Shown piece after piece: positions 1-8,935 of a stretch of DNA of 64,000 nt. Each line of letters begins with the position of its first letter. The stretch's first letter is position 1. Position numbers and translations under genes: made by a program. This DNA is from Acetobacteraceae bacterium (GTDB lineage: Bacteria; Pseudomonadota; Alphaproteobacteria; Acetobacterales; Acetobacteraceae), in NCBI GenBank assembly GCA_024280945.1, contig JAMXLO010000122.1:157923-221922 (forward strand). The letters run 5' to 3'. The notes below the pieces were generated by a model. That model did not search any database. It saw nothing but the letters and a program-made list of their open reading frames with translations, and had not been told where the DNA came from.

Positions 1-301
1 CGCTGCGCCACTGGCTTGCGGTCGCAAGCGCTGCGAGTTCGCTCGCGGTGCCAGCACCACCAGAACGGACGTGCGCGCTAGGTTGCTGCCAGCTGCCGCA
101 GAACACTTCGGCGCTCTGTTCGGCCGCTGACTGCTGGGTGCACTCCTCGCCCACCGAGTTCTTGCCGATCGCCAACTGCGCTTCCGGTATGGCGACGTTC
201 CGCGCGCCATGCACATAGGAGCCGGGCGACGGCGTGGCGCAGTCCGCCAGCAGCAGCGCAAATGGCAGCAGCCGAAGGAAGGCACACACACGCAAGATCA
301 T
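1..301 (-). CDS. Partial exported protein, possibly N-terminus of a CHAT-domain protein
   Basis: The 5' end of a gene that runs off the left edge; about 100 codons are visible. Its ATG (299-301) lies inside the stop codon of the haemagglutinin-like gene (TGATG), so the two are translationally coupled. The first 25 residues form a hydrophobic leader ending in a lipobox-like LLLADC, so export, perhaps as a lipoprotein, is likely. The mature part contains GKNSVGEECTQQ and VFCGSWQQPSAHVRSGG, which from memory resembles the N-terminal region of CHAT (caspase-like) proteins encoded beside FhaB/FhaC pairs in alphaproteobacteria. No catalytic domain is in the window, so the CHAT call is inference. 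Confidence 0.6.
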   Translation of the reverse strand, partial: MILRVCAFLRLLPFALLLADCATPSPGSYVHGARNVAIPEAQLAIGKNSVGEECTQQSAAEQSAEVFCGSWQQPSAHVRSGGAGTASELAALATASQWRS

Positions 302-3300
302 CAGTAGTCCAGGTCCGAGACGATGGGCAGCAGCAGATCGTCTTCTTGGTTAGGGTTCAACATCGAGCCGAAGAATATGTCGTTCAATGGACTTGCGACC
401 GGCACTGCTTCCGCGGGAGCCAGAATACAGCTCACCGCATGGATCGTGCAGCCATTCAAGCGGAAATCCGGGTCTGGGCTGGGCTGGATGCCAGCCGCAC
501 CCGCAGCCGCCGGGCCCGATAGATTGGCGACCGTCCCGGTCAGATTGCTGCTGCCGCTGGCGCCGCTGCGAATTACGTCGAGATCCTTGGCTTTGACCTG
601 ACCGATTGCCGAACCGGTATCAAGTGAAAGGATCAGCCACGTGTTCTTGCCTTGCAGTCCGGCGAAGTGATCAAACGTGATATCGGCGCCATTGCTGGCA
701 TTGACGCGCATGACGCTTGTGCCGCCTCCAATGCCCTGGATCGTCGTCGATCCTTGCTGGGTGAAGCCAGCCGAGGTGCTGAAATAGGCGCCGTTCACCT
801 CGGTAGATGGCGTGTCGCCGGGGAAATCAATGACATTCAGCGGCCGCGCGATGCCGCCGGTGGTGATGATCGCTTTGCCGGTCAGCGCAATCGGATTGCC
901 GCCTGCGTGCACGACGATCGTCGGCGCCCGTACGCTGCCGTCGAGTGTTACGGCACTGCCGGAGAGACTGATGCTGTTGCTTGCAGCCAGCGGGCCGGTG
1001 ACGATGACAGGAACACTGTCGATAAGCGTGAACCCCGTGGCACTGAAGTTGGCGACCCTCGCGACCTGATTGGTTGAGCCGTTGAAGGTGGCATCGCCTG
1101 CAGCGCCGCCTGTCAGCAGGCCGATGATCAATGGGCCCGGGGCAAAAATGCTGCCGCTTGTGCTGATGAGATTGGCATTGTTGCTTTGGAGCAGACCATC
1201 AATGATGAAGTCATTGGTGACGGTTGCCGCGACCACATTGCCTATGAGAGCAGCGGAGGGGGCAACGGTGACGGCTCCGGTGTCGGTCAATGCGATATTG
1301 GGGCCGCCGTTGACGGTGCCGTTGATGGTCAGGCTGGACGCATCGTTCAGCGCGATGCCGGATGCTGTGAAGCTGCCTAGTGTGGAGATCTGATTGGCAG
1401 CGCCGCCGAGTATGGCAGCCGCGGTTGCGCTTCCGCTCAAGTTTGCTGTTGTGATGCTGCCAGACTCGCTAATGCCTCCGTTTGTCGCTGTCAGGTTCAC
1501 CGAAGTTGTTCCTGCCAGTCCACCTGGAATGGCAATGCTCGGTGCGGTCAACGCAACTGTCGCGGCTGTCACTCCGTTGACTGTCAGCGCCTTCGTCGTA
1601 TTCAACGCGAACGCGCTGCCGGGCGCATTGAACGGCGATGTCGGATTGAGACCCAGCGTGTCGATGAGGTTTGCGCCGCCAAGCGTCACATCACCAGTCG
1701 AACTGCCGAGCAGCAATGGCGTGCTCACCACGCCGCTTCCGCCAATTCCGGCGCTGCCTGCCGTCAGCACCACGGACGTCGTCCCCGTCAGGGCGCCCGG
1801 AATAGCGATGCCCGGAGCGGCCAGCCCGACCGTTGCGGCAGTCACTCCGTTCACCGTTAGCCGCTTGGTCGAGTTCAGTACAAAGGCGTTTCCGGATGCA
1901 TCGAACGGGGACGCCGGGTTGGCGCCGAGCGCATCAGTCAGGTTCGCGCCGCGCAATGTCACGTTCCCGGTCGAACTGCCAAGCAACAGCGGCGTGTTCA
2001 CCACGCCGCCTCCGCCGATCCCACCGCTCCCCGCCGCCAGTGTTACCGACGTGGTCCCGGTCAATGTGCCAGGAACGACAATACTTGGCGCGGTCAGCGT
2101 GACCTTATCGGCTGCCAGACTGTTCACCGTCAGTTGCGCACTGCGTGGGTCAGCCAGGCTGAACGTCTCACCACCCGCGTCGAACCCGGGGCCGCCACTG
2201 CGACCGAGTGAACCGACGTTGTTTGCCCCCGTAAGATTGACTGAACCAGTCGCCCTACCCTCAAGAGCAGCGACCGTCAGGCTGCCGGTTCCGGCGATCG
2301 GCCCGGAGGAGAACAACTGCAGCGTGCCAGCTATGCCGGTCAGTGTCGTGGGAGCGTTCAGTGCCTGCGAGGCAGCAAGCAGCGTCGTGCCGCCATCGAC
2401 ACTGCCAAGCGCCAGCGTCGCAGCTTTGATGTGATCGAGATCGCTCTGCAGCAGCGACAGCGTAGATACGTCCCGTACTGCGTCCAGGCTCATCCCTCGG
2501 CCGCTTGTCGCGGGAGCAATGGCAACGGTTCCATCTGGCGCAGAGACTGAGGCGTTGATGTTCAGCTTGTCGGTGCGCAGCGTTACATTGCCGCCGCTTA
2601 TCGGCGCGCCCACGGTCAGCAACCCTCCGCTGGCGCTTAGTGATACTGCTCCAACACCGGCGTCGATGCCGGCCACGGCCAGCGATCCGGCGTTCTTCAG
2701 TGATATGTTGCCGGAGCCGGAATTGGAGGCTGTAAAGCTGGCGACGGTGTTCTTGCCGTTCAGCGTAGTACCTGTAGCCGAGCTGGTCGTCAGCAGGCCG
2801 CTCGTGCTGATTGCTCCCACCCCGCGCTCTCTGATCGAGCCGTCACTGCCAGAGACGAGGGTCACCGCTCCGGCGCTAATGGGCGCGCGTATACTGATCG
2901 AGCCTGTGCTGGTCGTGTTGCCAGAACTCAGAGTCAAGCTGCCGCTGTCTCCGGTGATCGGGTTGTTGATGACGATGGCATTGTCCGCACTCAACTTCAG
3001 CGAATTGCTTTTCGACCAACTCACCGGCGCGGCGACGGTGACGTTGCCCTTGTCGACACCGATGCCGCTCGTCGAGACGATAACATTGCCGGTGCCGAGA
3101 GCTGTCTGCAGCGTTGTGTTGGCGATCGTCGCAGGCTCTCCGCTGCCGGTGAACGTCATTCCGTGCTGGCTGATGTTTAGATCAGTCGTGCCGATGGTGA
3201 TATCGAACGGGTCGAGCAGCCAGGTGCCCGGCCGCCCCGCAACCGACTGCGCGCCGACGTCGATCGCGGCTCTGCTGTCGACGCCCAGCATGAAGCCTGA

Positions 3301-4596
3301 CGTGTCGACGAACCCACCGTCGCCGCCCTGCGGCCCGCCCCTGGCGCTGATCGCCCCATCCATCCGCGTCGTGCCTTTGGACTGATCGGACAGCATCCCG
3401 ACGCGGCCGCCATTGCCGTTCGCCTTCGCATCCGCCGCGATCGTCGCACCCCGTTGCACGGTTACGTTTTTTGCGGACTGCGTGGCAGCGACGCCCGGAC
3501 CACCCCGCGCGCGTGCCAGCGTCGTGCCGACCGCCGCCGTCCCGCCGCCCGCCTGGCCCGACACATTGATCCGCGCCGTCGAGGCAAGAGTGACACTGCC
3601 GTCAGCAACGACCTCGATGTTGCCGCCGCGCGTCCCCCGCGCCCGACCCGGCGCCGACAACTGCCCCTCCACGACAATCGACCCACCGACGCCGTTCAGC
3701 GCGATCGTCCCGGCCCGATCCCCCATCGTTGCGGCGCGGATTTTTCCTCCCGCCTGCACCAGGTTCTGCACGATCCCGTCAGCCGCCCGCGCGGTCAGTT
3801 GCACCGTGCCGCCATCGGCGATCACCACACCGCTGTTGGTCACCAGCGCGGTTGCCTTCTTGCCCTCCGCACCCACCGGCGCCTCGGTCACCTGGTTGGT
3901 CACATCGAGCGACAGGAGCCCGTCGCCATACAGATCGAGCGTCGCGGTCTTCGCCCCGGCCAGCACCACGTGGCCCAGCTGCGCGCTGATGGTGCCGGAG
4001 TTCGCCACCTGCGGCGCCACCAGCGCCGCCAGCCCCGCCTGTTTCACCGTGATGGTGCCGGCGTTGCTGATCCGGGCGTTGGCATGAGCCGGCTGGTCGA
4101 ACACCATCCGGCCGGCCATGAAGTTCTGTGTGCTGATCCCGGCGGCGCTGACCATGACGCCGGCGGCGTTGACCTGGGCGCCCTGGTGGAAATTCACCCC
4201 CGACTGGTTGACCAGCACGATCTGGCCGTTCGCGTCGATGCGGCCGGCGATCTGCGATGGGTCAGGTCCGGTGACACGGTTCAGCGCGACAGCACTGGCC
4301 GAGGGCTGGGCGAAGGTGACGCTCTGATGGCTGCCGACGTCGAAGCTCTGCCAGTTTATTGCCGCCCGCTGGCTCGACTGATCGATCCGCGTGTTGTTCC
4401 CAGTGCTGCTGATTGCGGCGCTGCCTGCCACCACGCTGCCGCCCATCGGGCGCGCGTTCGGTGCTGGCTGGGCAAACGCGGGACACGACAGCGGCGGCAC
4501 CACAGACTGCAGGGCGGTGCTCAACAGCAGCGCAGATCGCGCGTGTCGCACCACGCCGACAAGCTTCGCCGCGTCGCGGCGCCGGCCCCTTGTCAT
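301..4596 (-). CDS. Filamentous-haemagglutinin-like secreted exoprotein (TpsA)
   Basis: A 1431-residue secreted beta-helical protein, the substrate of a two-partner (type Vb) secretion system. A signal peptide ends near residue 42 (PAFAQP). It is followed by a TPS domain (about 48-165) with the typical INWQSFDVGSHQSVTF and RVTGPDPSQIAGRIDANGQI signatures; TpsB recognises this domain. The rest is low-complexity, rich in G, S, T, N and A and short beta-strand repeats, including about 2.3 near-identical 91-residue units (residues about 822-1035). A strong GGGGGGA ribosome site precedes the ATG. The TpsB gene lies 16 bp upstream, so they form one operon. An adhesive or matrix role is inferred from the family; no toxin domain is visible. 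Confidence 0.9.
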   Translation of the reverse strand: MTRGRRRDAAKLVGVVRHARSALLLSTALQSVVPPLSCPAFAQPAPNARPMGGSVVAGSAAISSTGNNTRIDQSSQRAAINWQSFDVGSHQSVTFAQPSASAVALNRVTGPDPSQIAGRIDANGQIVLVNQSGVNFHQGAQVNAAGVMVSAAGISTQNFMAGRMVFDQPAHANARISNAGTITVKQAGLAALVAPQVANSGTISAQLGHVVLAGAKTATLDLYGDGLLSLDVTNQVTEAPVGAEGKKATALVTNSGVVIADGGTVQLTARAADGIVQNLVQAGGKIRAATMGDRAGTIALNGVGGSIVVEGQLSAPGRARGTRGGNIEVVADGSVTLASTARINVSGQAGGGTAAVGTTLARARGGPGVAATQSAKNVTVQRGATIAADAKANGNGGRVGMLSDQSKGTTRMDGAISARGGPQGGDGGFVDTSGFMLGVDSRAAIDVGAQSVAGRPGTWLLDPFDITIGTTDLNISQHGMTFTGSGEPATIANTTLQTALGTGNVIVSTSGIGVDKGNVTVAAPVSWSKSNSLKLSADNAIVINNPITGDSGSLTLSSGNTTSTGSISIRAPISAGAVTLVSGSDGSIRERGVGAISTSGLLTTSSATGTTLNGKNTVASFTASNSGSGNISLKNAGSLAVAGIDAGVGAVSLSASGGLLTVGAPISGGNVTLRTDKLNINASVSAPDGTVAIAPATSGRGMSLDAVRDVSTLSLLQSDLDHIKAATLALGSVDGGTTLLAASQALNAPTTLTGIAGTLQLFSSGPIAGTGSLTVAALEGRATGSVNLTGANNVGSLGRSGGPGFDAGGETFSLADPRSAQLTVNSLAADKVTLTAPSIVVPGTLTGTTSVTLAAGSGGIGGGGVVNTPLLLGSSTGNVTLRGANLTDALGANPASPFDASGNAFVLNSTKRLTVNGVTAATVGLAAPGIAIPGALTGTTSVVLTAGSAGIGGSGVVSTPLLLGSSTGDVTLGGANLIDTLGLNPTSPFNAPGSAFALNTTKALTVNGVTAATVALTAPSIAIPGGLAGTTSVNLTATNGGISESGSITTANLSGSATAAAILGGAANQISTLGSFTASGIALNDASSLTINGTVNGGPNIALTDTGAVTVAPSAALIGNVVAATVTNDFIIDGLLQSNNANLISTSGSIFAPGPLIIGLLTGGAAGDATFNGSTNQVARVANFSATGFTLIDSVPVIVTGPLAASNSISLSGSAVTLDGSVRAPTIVVHAGGNPIALTGKAIITTGGIARPLNVIDFPGDTPSTEVNGAYFSTSAGFTQQGSTTIQGIGGGTSVMRVNASNGADITFDHFAGLQGKNTWLILSLDTGSAIGQVKAKDLDVIRSGASGSSNLTGTVANLSGPAAAGAAGIQPSPDPDFRLNGCTIHAVSCILAPAEAVPVASPLNDIFFGSMLNPNQEDDLLLPIVSDLDY
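1490..2133 (-). repeat. 273-bp (91-residue) in-frame tandem repeats in the TpsA gene
   Basis: Codons for the repeated motif LTVN(G/S) end at 2133, 1860 and 1587, exactly 273 bp apart. Each unit carries LTGTTSV, GIGGxGVVxTPLLLGSSTG, and L(G/T)xNPxSPF in the same order. Two full units (2133-1861, 1860-1588) and a third that diverges after its first 40 residues are visible. Exact codon-multiple spacing suggests recent duplication by unequal recombination and lengthening of the beta-helix. Confidence 0.9.
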
Positions 4597-4612
4597 TTCA
4601 TCCCCCCGACAA

Positions 4613-6406
4613 TCAGAACCGGGTCAGCACCCGCCAGTAGAAAGCCGCACCATTGAGTGCCGACACACCGGTTCCCGGCTGATTACCGCCATTCGGAAAC
4701 CGATTGAAGCGCGCCAGGCCCTCTAGATCGACCTCGACATGCTGCGTGACCTGGGCGCGGACACCGCCACCGGCCGAATTGATCATCGCTGCATGGTCGG
4801 TGCTGAGGTTCTGCCAAGTCTCGCCCCAGTCATAGAAAACGTAGAACTGGGTCGAAAGACTCAGCGGTTTGCCGAACACCACCTGTTCGAAGCCGGTGTT
4901 CAATTGGAGTTCGGTGGTGGCCGCCAGCGCCTTATCTCCGGGCACCTGCCCGGCGTAGTAGCCGCGAGTGAAGCGTGCCCCACCGAGATAGAACTGTTCG
5001 GCCGGTGGCAGGATGTTGGGTGACCACTGGCCGGTCAGCAACTCCATCAGGCTGATGGTGGCACCTTCCCACGGTGCGAACAGCGTCTGCGTGCGGCTGG
5101 CCTCGAAGTTCATCTTGAAGAAGCCGGTTTGCTCGCCTTGACGCGGTGAGGTGACGGCAATGCCGTTGATCGTTGCACCCAGCCCCTTCACGCCCTCCGA
5201 CAGGCGCAAGGAGAGCGCGTTGATCGCCGACCGACTTGGACCCAGCACGATGTCGGACAGGGCATAGTCCGCACCTGTGCGGAACACGCGCAGCGAATCG
5301 TAACTTGCCTTGGTGCGCACGCCGGTTGGCGCGATGGAGATGCTCGATTCAAGGGCGTCGAACGCGCCATACACGTTCAACGTCTGCTGCCGCGAACGAA
5401 TCACCGGGTAGCTCAGTAGTCCGCCGAACACTGTCGTTGTGCCGTCGTAGCCTTGGTCGCCAAGACTGCCGGTGGGCCTGGTGCCGCCATAGCCGGCGTA
5501 GATCCTACCTTTCAACCCCGAGGCGCCGATGAACGTTTCAGTCGAAACCTGTCCGAAATTCTGGGTATTCGGGAAGGCGTGGTAGTAGGACAGCTCGGTC
5601 TTTTCACCAAATTCGGTGAAGCTGTTGACGTCGAGCAAACCAAGAACCTCGACAGGGCCGGTCTCGGTAAAGGCACGATTGTCCATGGTGGCGAGTCCGG
5701 AGACCGGCTGGCGGCTGACCTGAGCGATCAGGTTCAATGCACCGGGTGTGTCGGTCGCCGGCTCCAGCACGGCGCGCAGACTGACGCCTGGCACGTCCTG
5801 TGCCAGCAACAGGTAGCGCTCCAGCGTCACCGAATCGATTGGCTGCTGCTCGGTCAACCGATTGAGGAAGCGCAGCACCTGTGTGCCGGCCGGGCCGATG
5901 TCGCCGTCGAGCTTGACGCTGGCGATCCGACCTTCCGTGATGACGAAGCGCAGAATGCCGTCAGGGTCGAGTTTTGCCGAGACGGTGGTCAGCAGGTATC
6001 CGTCAGACCGGTAGCGCTGTAGGATCGCTTGGCGCGCCGCATCGATCTGCGGCAGCGGCACCGCCGGCCCGATCAGGCCGCCGGTCATTTGCGCGATCTC
6101 CTGCGGCGGATAGGCGGTGACGCCCTCCACGGCGACGCTGGTAACCCGCACCGGACGGTTGGGGACCTCCCCACTTGGCGGCCCAAGCCCTGGCACTTCG
6201 GGGGCGGGCGACACTGATGGTGGCGTTGGAGGTAAGATGCGCGGCACCGGGGAGCCTTGCGGGACCGGGTTGGCAGGAAGCGTCTGCGCCGATGCGACCG
6301 CCGCAAATCCTGTAACCACCGCCGCCAATACGCCAGCCGCACGGGTGGGGTGCAAATGGCACTGCCGTCCCCGGAACGAGCCTGGGCTGGCGTCCCGTTC
6401 GCTCAC
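4613..6406 (-). CDS. ShlB/FhaC/HecB-family outer-membrane transporter (TpsB)
   Basis: A 597-residue outer-membrane beta-barrel that secretes the TpsA protein encoded directly downstream. A GTG start is followed by a signal peptide ending near ASAQ (residue 41) and a proline-rich linker. Then come POTRA-type segments (about 67-215, starting VTSVAVEGVTAYP, with SDGYLLTTVSAKL) and a barrel holding the conserved loop-6 motif as RFTRGYYAG. The protein ends in Phe (WRVLTRF), the usual barrel-insertion signal. Length is normal for the family. The start is the only one in frame before an upstream stop; no ATG alternative keeps the signal peptide. Confidence 0.93.
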   Translation of the reverse strand: MSERDASPGSFRGRQCHLHPTRAAGVLAAVVTGFAAVASAQTLPANPVPQGSPVPRILPPTPPSVSPAPEVPGLGPPSGEVPNRPVRVTSVAVEGVTAYPPQEIAQMTGGLIGPAVPLPQIDAARQAILQRYRSDGYLLTTVSAKLDPDGILRFVITEGRIASVKLDGDIGPAGTQVLRFLNRLTEQQPIDSVTLERYLLLAQDVPGVSLRAVLEPATDTPGALNLIAQVSRQPVSGLATMDNRAFTETGPVEVLGLLDVNSFTEFGEKTELSYYHAFPNTQNFGQVSTETFIGASGLKGRIYAGYGGTRPTGSLGDQGYDGTTTVFGGLLSYPVIRSRQQTLNVYGAFDALESSISIAPTGVRTKASYDSLRVFRTGADYALSDIVLGPSRSAINALSLRLSEGVKGLGATINGIAVTSPRQGEQTGFFKMNFEASRTQTLFAPWEGATISLMELLTGQWSPNILPPAEQFYLGGARFTRGYYAGQVPGDKALAATTELQLNTGFEQVVFGKPLSLSTQFYVFYDWGETWQNLSTDHAAMINSAGGGVRAQVTQHVEVDLEGLARFNRFPNGGNQPGTGVSALNGAAFYWRVLTRF

Positions 6407-6516
6407 GTTGCTGCCTTCCGCTCCCGCACACGGAACACAGCTTCGTGAAAGGCCTCAATAACGTCAACGACTAACCGCGCCTTGCTGAGACGACTTCTAG
6501 AGTACTACCGCCGTGG

Positions 6517-6657
6517 CTACACCCCGATGACGCTCCATAAATGCCGGTCGCGCGGCGGCTCCTCGAAAGACACCGTGTGCGCCACCGGCACGAAGAGATC
6601 GTGGACCGCGAAGTCATCACCGCCGGTGACAGTCTCGGGCGCGCCTGATCCCAGCGA
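6517..6657 (-). pseudogene. Remnant of an acyl-CoA dehydrogenase C-terminal region
   Basis: Directly after the olsB stop, and in the same frame, 46 codons read on with no start codon, ending at TAG (6517-6519). The peptide includes GSGAPETVTGGDDFAVHDLF and VPVAHTVSFEEPP. This matches the mid-to-C-terminal region of acyl-CoA dehydrogenase/hydroxylase-family flavoproteins (typically GTGSDDFxVxDLFVPExxTF). There is no flavin- or substrate-binding remainder nearby, so this is a deletion relic. It could only be translated by readthrough of the olsB TGA. Confidence 0.6.
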
Positions 6658-7494
6658 TCAATCCAACGCGTCGCGAAGCTGGCGTTCGTAATGGCGGTAG
6701 TATTTGTCGGTGACGAGATCCGTCTTCACCACCACCGCAACGTCGGTGGTGTTGAACTGGAGGTCGATCACCGCGCCATCCCCGACAAATCCGCCGAGCC
6801 GGAGGTAACCCTTGATCAGCGGCGGCAATTGCGCCTGCACGCGCTTGGCATCAAGAAGATGCGGCGACATTCGCCGCATCTCCACAAAGCGATGCGGCAG
6901 GGCACGAGGGCGCACCGCCGGCGGCGCAAGGTGGTTGTAGTAGAGATACGTCAACTCGCCGGCGAGCGCGTCCGGGTCCGTGCCATGCAGGCTCGCGCAA
7001 CCGAACATGAGATCGATCTGGTAGTGGAACACATATGCGGCAATGCCACGCCACAGCAGTTGCATGGCAACGCGGCTGCGGTAGGCTACATCCACGCAGG
7101 ACCGACCGAGCTCGAGTATGCGGCCGGGAAAGGCGACGATCGGAGCGATATCGTATTCGTCAGCCGAATAGAACCGTCCCAGTCGCGCCGCCGCCTGCCG
7201 CTGAATCAACCGGTACGTGCCGACCACGCCTTCCGGCCCGGGGCCGATGGCGTGATCAAGGACCAGCAGATGGTCGGCGACCTCGTCGAACGCGTCCTTG
7301 TCGCGCAGCGATGCAGTGGTTGCCGCATCGGCCGTTGCGCCCATCTCACCGTAGAACACGCGATAGCGCAGCGCCTGCACCGCATCGATCTCGGCCGCGG
7401 TCCGCGCGACGCGGACGCCGAGATTGCCGGCGCGTAGCTCTGGAAATGGCATTGTGTCGATGTCGCGGCCGGCAATGAGCTGTTCATACGTCAA
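6658..7494 (-). CDS. olsB: L-ornithine N-alpha-acyltransferase, OlsB type (GNAT fold)
   Basis: A 278-residue GNAT-related acyltransferase, the enzyme that puts a 3-hydroxyacyl chain on the alpha-amino group of ornithine, the first step of ornithine-lipid synthesis. Family signatures are all present: LRYRVFYGEMGA, FDEVADHLLVLD, GTYRLI, ILELGRSCVDVAYRSR, LLWRGIAAYVF, FGCASLHGTDP, LPPLIKGYLRLGGFVGDGAV and IDLQFNTTDVAVVV. The TTG start (7492-7494) overlaps the TGA of the Fur-like gene and has AAGGG upstream; an ATG at 7450-7452 is a shorter alternative without a ribosome site. The OlsA acyltransferase is not in the window. Adjacent to a metal regulator, but ornithine lipids are classically phosphate-controlled, so co-regulation is only suggested. 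Confidence 0.9.
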   Translation of the reverse strand: MTYEQLIAGRDIDTMPFPELRAGNLGVRVARTAAEIDAVQALRYRVFYGEMGATADAATTASLRDKDAFDEVADHLLVLDHAIGPGPEGVVGTYRLIQRQAAARLGRFYSADEYDIAPIVAFPGRILELGRSCVDVAYRSRVAMQLLWRGIAAYVFHYQIDLMFGCASLHGTDPDALAGELTYLYYNHLAPPAVRPRALPHRFVEMRRMSPHLLDAKRVQAQLPPLIKGYLRLGGFVGDGAVIDLQFNTTDVAVVVKTDLVTDKYYRHYERQLRDALD

Positions 7495-8006
7495 CGCGCT
7501 GCCCTTCCCTGCTCTGCGGCTGGGTCCGGATCGTGGGATGATCCCTCGATTCGTCGCGAGAGGCGTTGCCGCGCCTCCCTGTCGCGCGAAGCTTGTGCCG
7601 CGTCGCGGCGGCGGCCGAACAATTCCAGGCGGAGCGACACGAGGTCGAAACCGAGGCGCTCGGCCATGACCTGCATCAGTCGTTCATACTCGGGCTCCTG
7701 GAACTCGATCACCTTACCCGTGTCGATATCGATCAGGTGAAAATGGTGGCCATGCTCCGTTGGTTCGTAGCGGGCACGACCGCCACCGAAATCGCGCCGT
7801 TCGAGGATGCCCTTCTCCTCCAGCAGACGGACTGTGCGGTAGACCGTTGCAATGGAAATGCGTGCATCAAGCGCGCTGGCACGGCGATAGAGTTCCTCGA
7901 CATCAGGGTGGTCGGCAGCCTCGGACAGGACGCGGGCGATGACGCGGCGCTGCCCGGTCATCTTGAGGCCTCGTTCGACGCACAGGCGCTCGATGCGCGA
8001 TTCCAT
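7491..8006 (-). CDS. fur: Fur/Mur-family metal-responsive transcriptional regulator
   Basis: A 171-residue winged-helix regulator. Residues 1-85 form the DNA-binding domain (MTGQRRVIARVL, ISIATVYRTVRLLEEKGILE). The dimer and metal-binding part has HGHHFHLIDIDTGKVIEF, in which the cysteines of classical Fur (CxxCGK) are replaced by acidic residues, as in alphaproteobacterial Fur/Mur/Irr proteins. It probably senses iron or manganese. The start at 8006 (MESRIERL) is chosen because the longer open frame upstream is out of family. Stop overlaps the TTG of olsB, so the two are cotranscribed. The C-terminal tail is long and Arg-rich. Confidence 0.85.
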   Translation of the reverse strand: MESRIERLCVERGLKMTGQRRVIARVLSEAADHPDVEELYRRASALDARISIATVYRTVRLLEEKGILERRDFGGGRARYEPTEHGHHFHLIDIDTGKVIEFQEPEYERLMQVMAERLGFDLVSLRLELFGRRRDAAQASRDREARQRLSRRIEGSSHDPDPAAEQGRAAR

Positions 8007-8263
8007 CGGTACCCCTGTGATCAGCCTAGCCCGGCGCGCCCGCGCCGTGCCAGCCCCCGCGGCCAGCCGACAGGGGCGTAGCCGATCAGGGTCGCGGCTG
8101 TCCAATCGGCCGCAGGAAGGCAAGCGCCGGACGGGAAGCGCTCCAGCGCGCAGGGTAACATCCGGGCCAGCATTGTCACTTGATGGCGGAACACCTGCAC
8201 CATATGGGATGGATGCCGGCCAATTTCCGGGCGCAACCAACGGACGAGAACAAAAGCAGTGAC

Positions 8264-8515
8264 ATGACAGACACAGCGACCGTTGATCAGGAACTGGACA
8301 TCACGTCGGAAGTCTGCCCGATGACATTTGTGCGGACCCGTCTGGCGCTGGACCGCATGCGGCCCGGACAGGTGCTGCTGGTCCGGTTGCGCGGCGAAGA
8401 GCCTCTACAGAACGTACCGCGCACGGCGCGCGAGCAAGGGCACGAGGTGGTATCGCTGGAGACGGATGCCGAGGGCGTCGCCACACTGCTGCTGCGGCGC
8501 GGCGGCGGATCATAG
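8264..8515 (+). CDS. TusA/SirA-family small sulfur-carrier-like protein
   Basis: An 83-residue protein with the TusA fold signature: LDITSEVCPMTFVRTRLALD, then RMRPGQVLLVRLRGEEPLQNVPRTAREQGHEV. The single Cys of the CPxP motif is kept but the second Pro is Thr (CPMT), which occurs in a known subgroup. TusA proteins carry a persulfide for tRNA thiolation, molybdopterin or iron-sulfur assembly; which pathway is served here is unknown. Diverges from the fur-like gene; its stop overlaps the convergent rimI stop region. The ATG at 8264 is preferred over upstream in-frame starts because homologues begin a few residues before the LD motif. Confidence 0.8.
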   Translation: MTDTATVDQELDITSEVCPMTFVRTRLALDRMRPGQVLLVRLRGEEPLQNVPRTAREQGHEVVSLETDAEGVATLLLRRGGGS

Positions 8516-8935
8516 AAGGGTGGCGCGCATCACCAACGCATCCGAGCCGTCGGCATAGTATCGGCGTCGGCGGCCGACCTCGACGAACCCCTCTCGCCGA
8601 TACAATGCCAGTGCAGCGGCATTGCTGGTCGCGACCTCCAGGAACAGGGCAGAACCGCCGCGTGAGACGGCCAGCGCCTTGGCCTTTTGCAGCAAGCGCC
8701 CCGCGATTCCCTGCCGGCGGGCAGCCGGCACAACGGCTAGGGTAAGCACTTCGGCATCTTCTGCCGCGATGCGGCCGATCAACATGCCGCCGCGTTCATC
8801 GGTGAGTCCGAACACGCCAGGCAACGCCAGCTGAAGCTGGATCGCATCCGTGCCCCAGGCGTCGCGCGGTGGAAACGACGCGGCATGGATGGCGGCCAGC
8901 GACGTCGCGTGAGCCCTTGTTGCCAGAATGATCAT
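8510..8935 (-). CDS. rimI: Ribosomal-protein-alanine N-acetyltransferase (RimI-like)
   Basis: A 141-residue GNAT acetyltransferase. The acetyl-CoA P-loop is LTLAVVPAARRQGIAGRLL, followed by ALFLEVATSNAAALALYRREGF and a C-terminal RRRYYADGSDALVM, all typical of RimI. RimI acetylates the N-terminus of ribosomal protein S18. The start ATG (8933-8935) overlaps the tsaB stop (ATGA); tsaB-rimI pairing is a standard bacterial arrangement and supports the assignment. Confidence 0.88.
   Translation of the reverse strand: MIILATRAHATSLAAIHAASFPPRDAWGTDAIQLQLALPGVFGLTDERGGMLIGRIAAEDAEVLTLAVVPAARRQGIAGRLLQKAKALAVSRGGSALFLEVATSNAAALALYRREGFVEVGRRRRYYADGSDALVMRATLL

Noticed and set aside
1490..2133. CRISPR-like array
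   Set aside because: The repeats are long, coding and in frame with the exoprotein; no short repeat-spacer structure occurs anywhere in the window.
3454..4656. A 400-codon plus-strand open frame, and others at 1394-2434 and 2519-3385
   Set aside because: All are antisense to the TpsA gene, caused by high GC and repeat composition; no signal, domain or ribosome site supports them.
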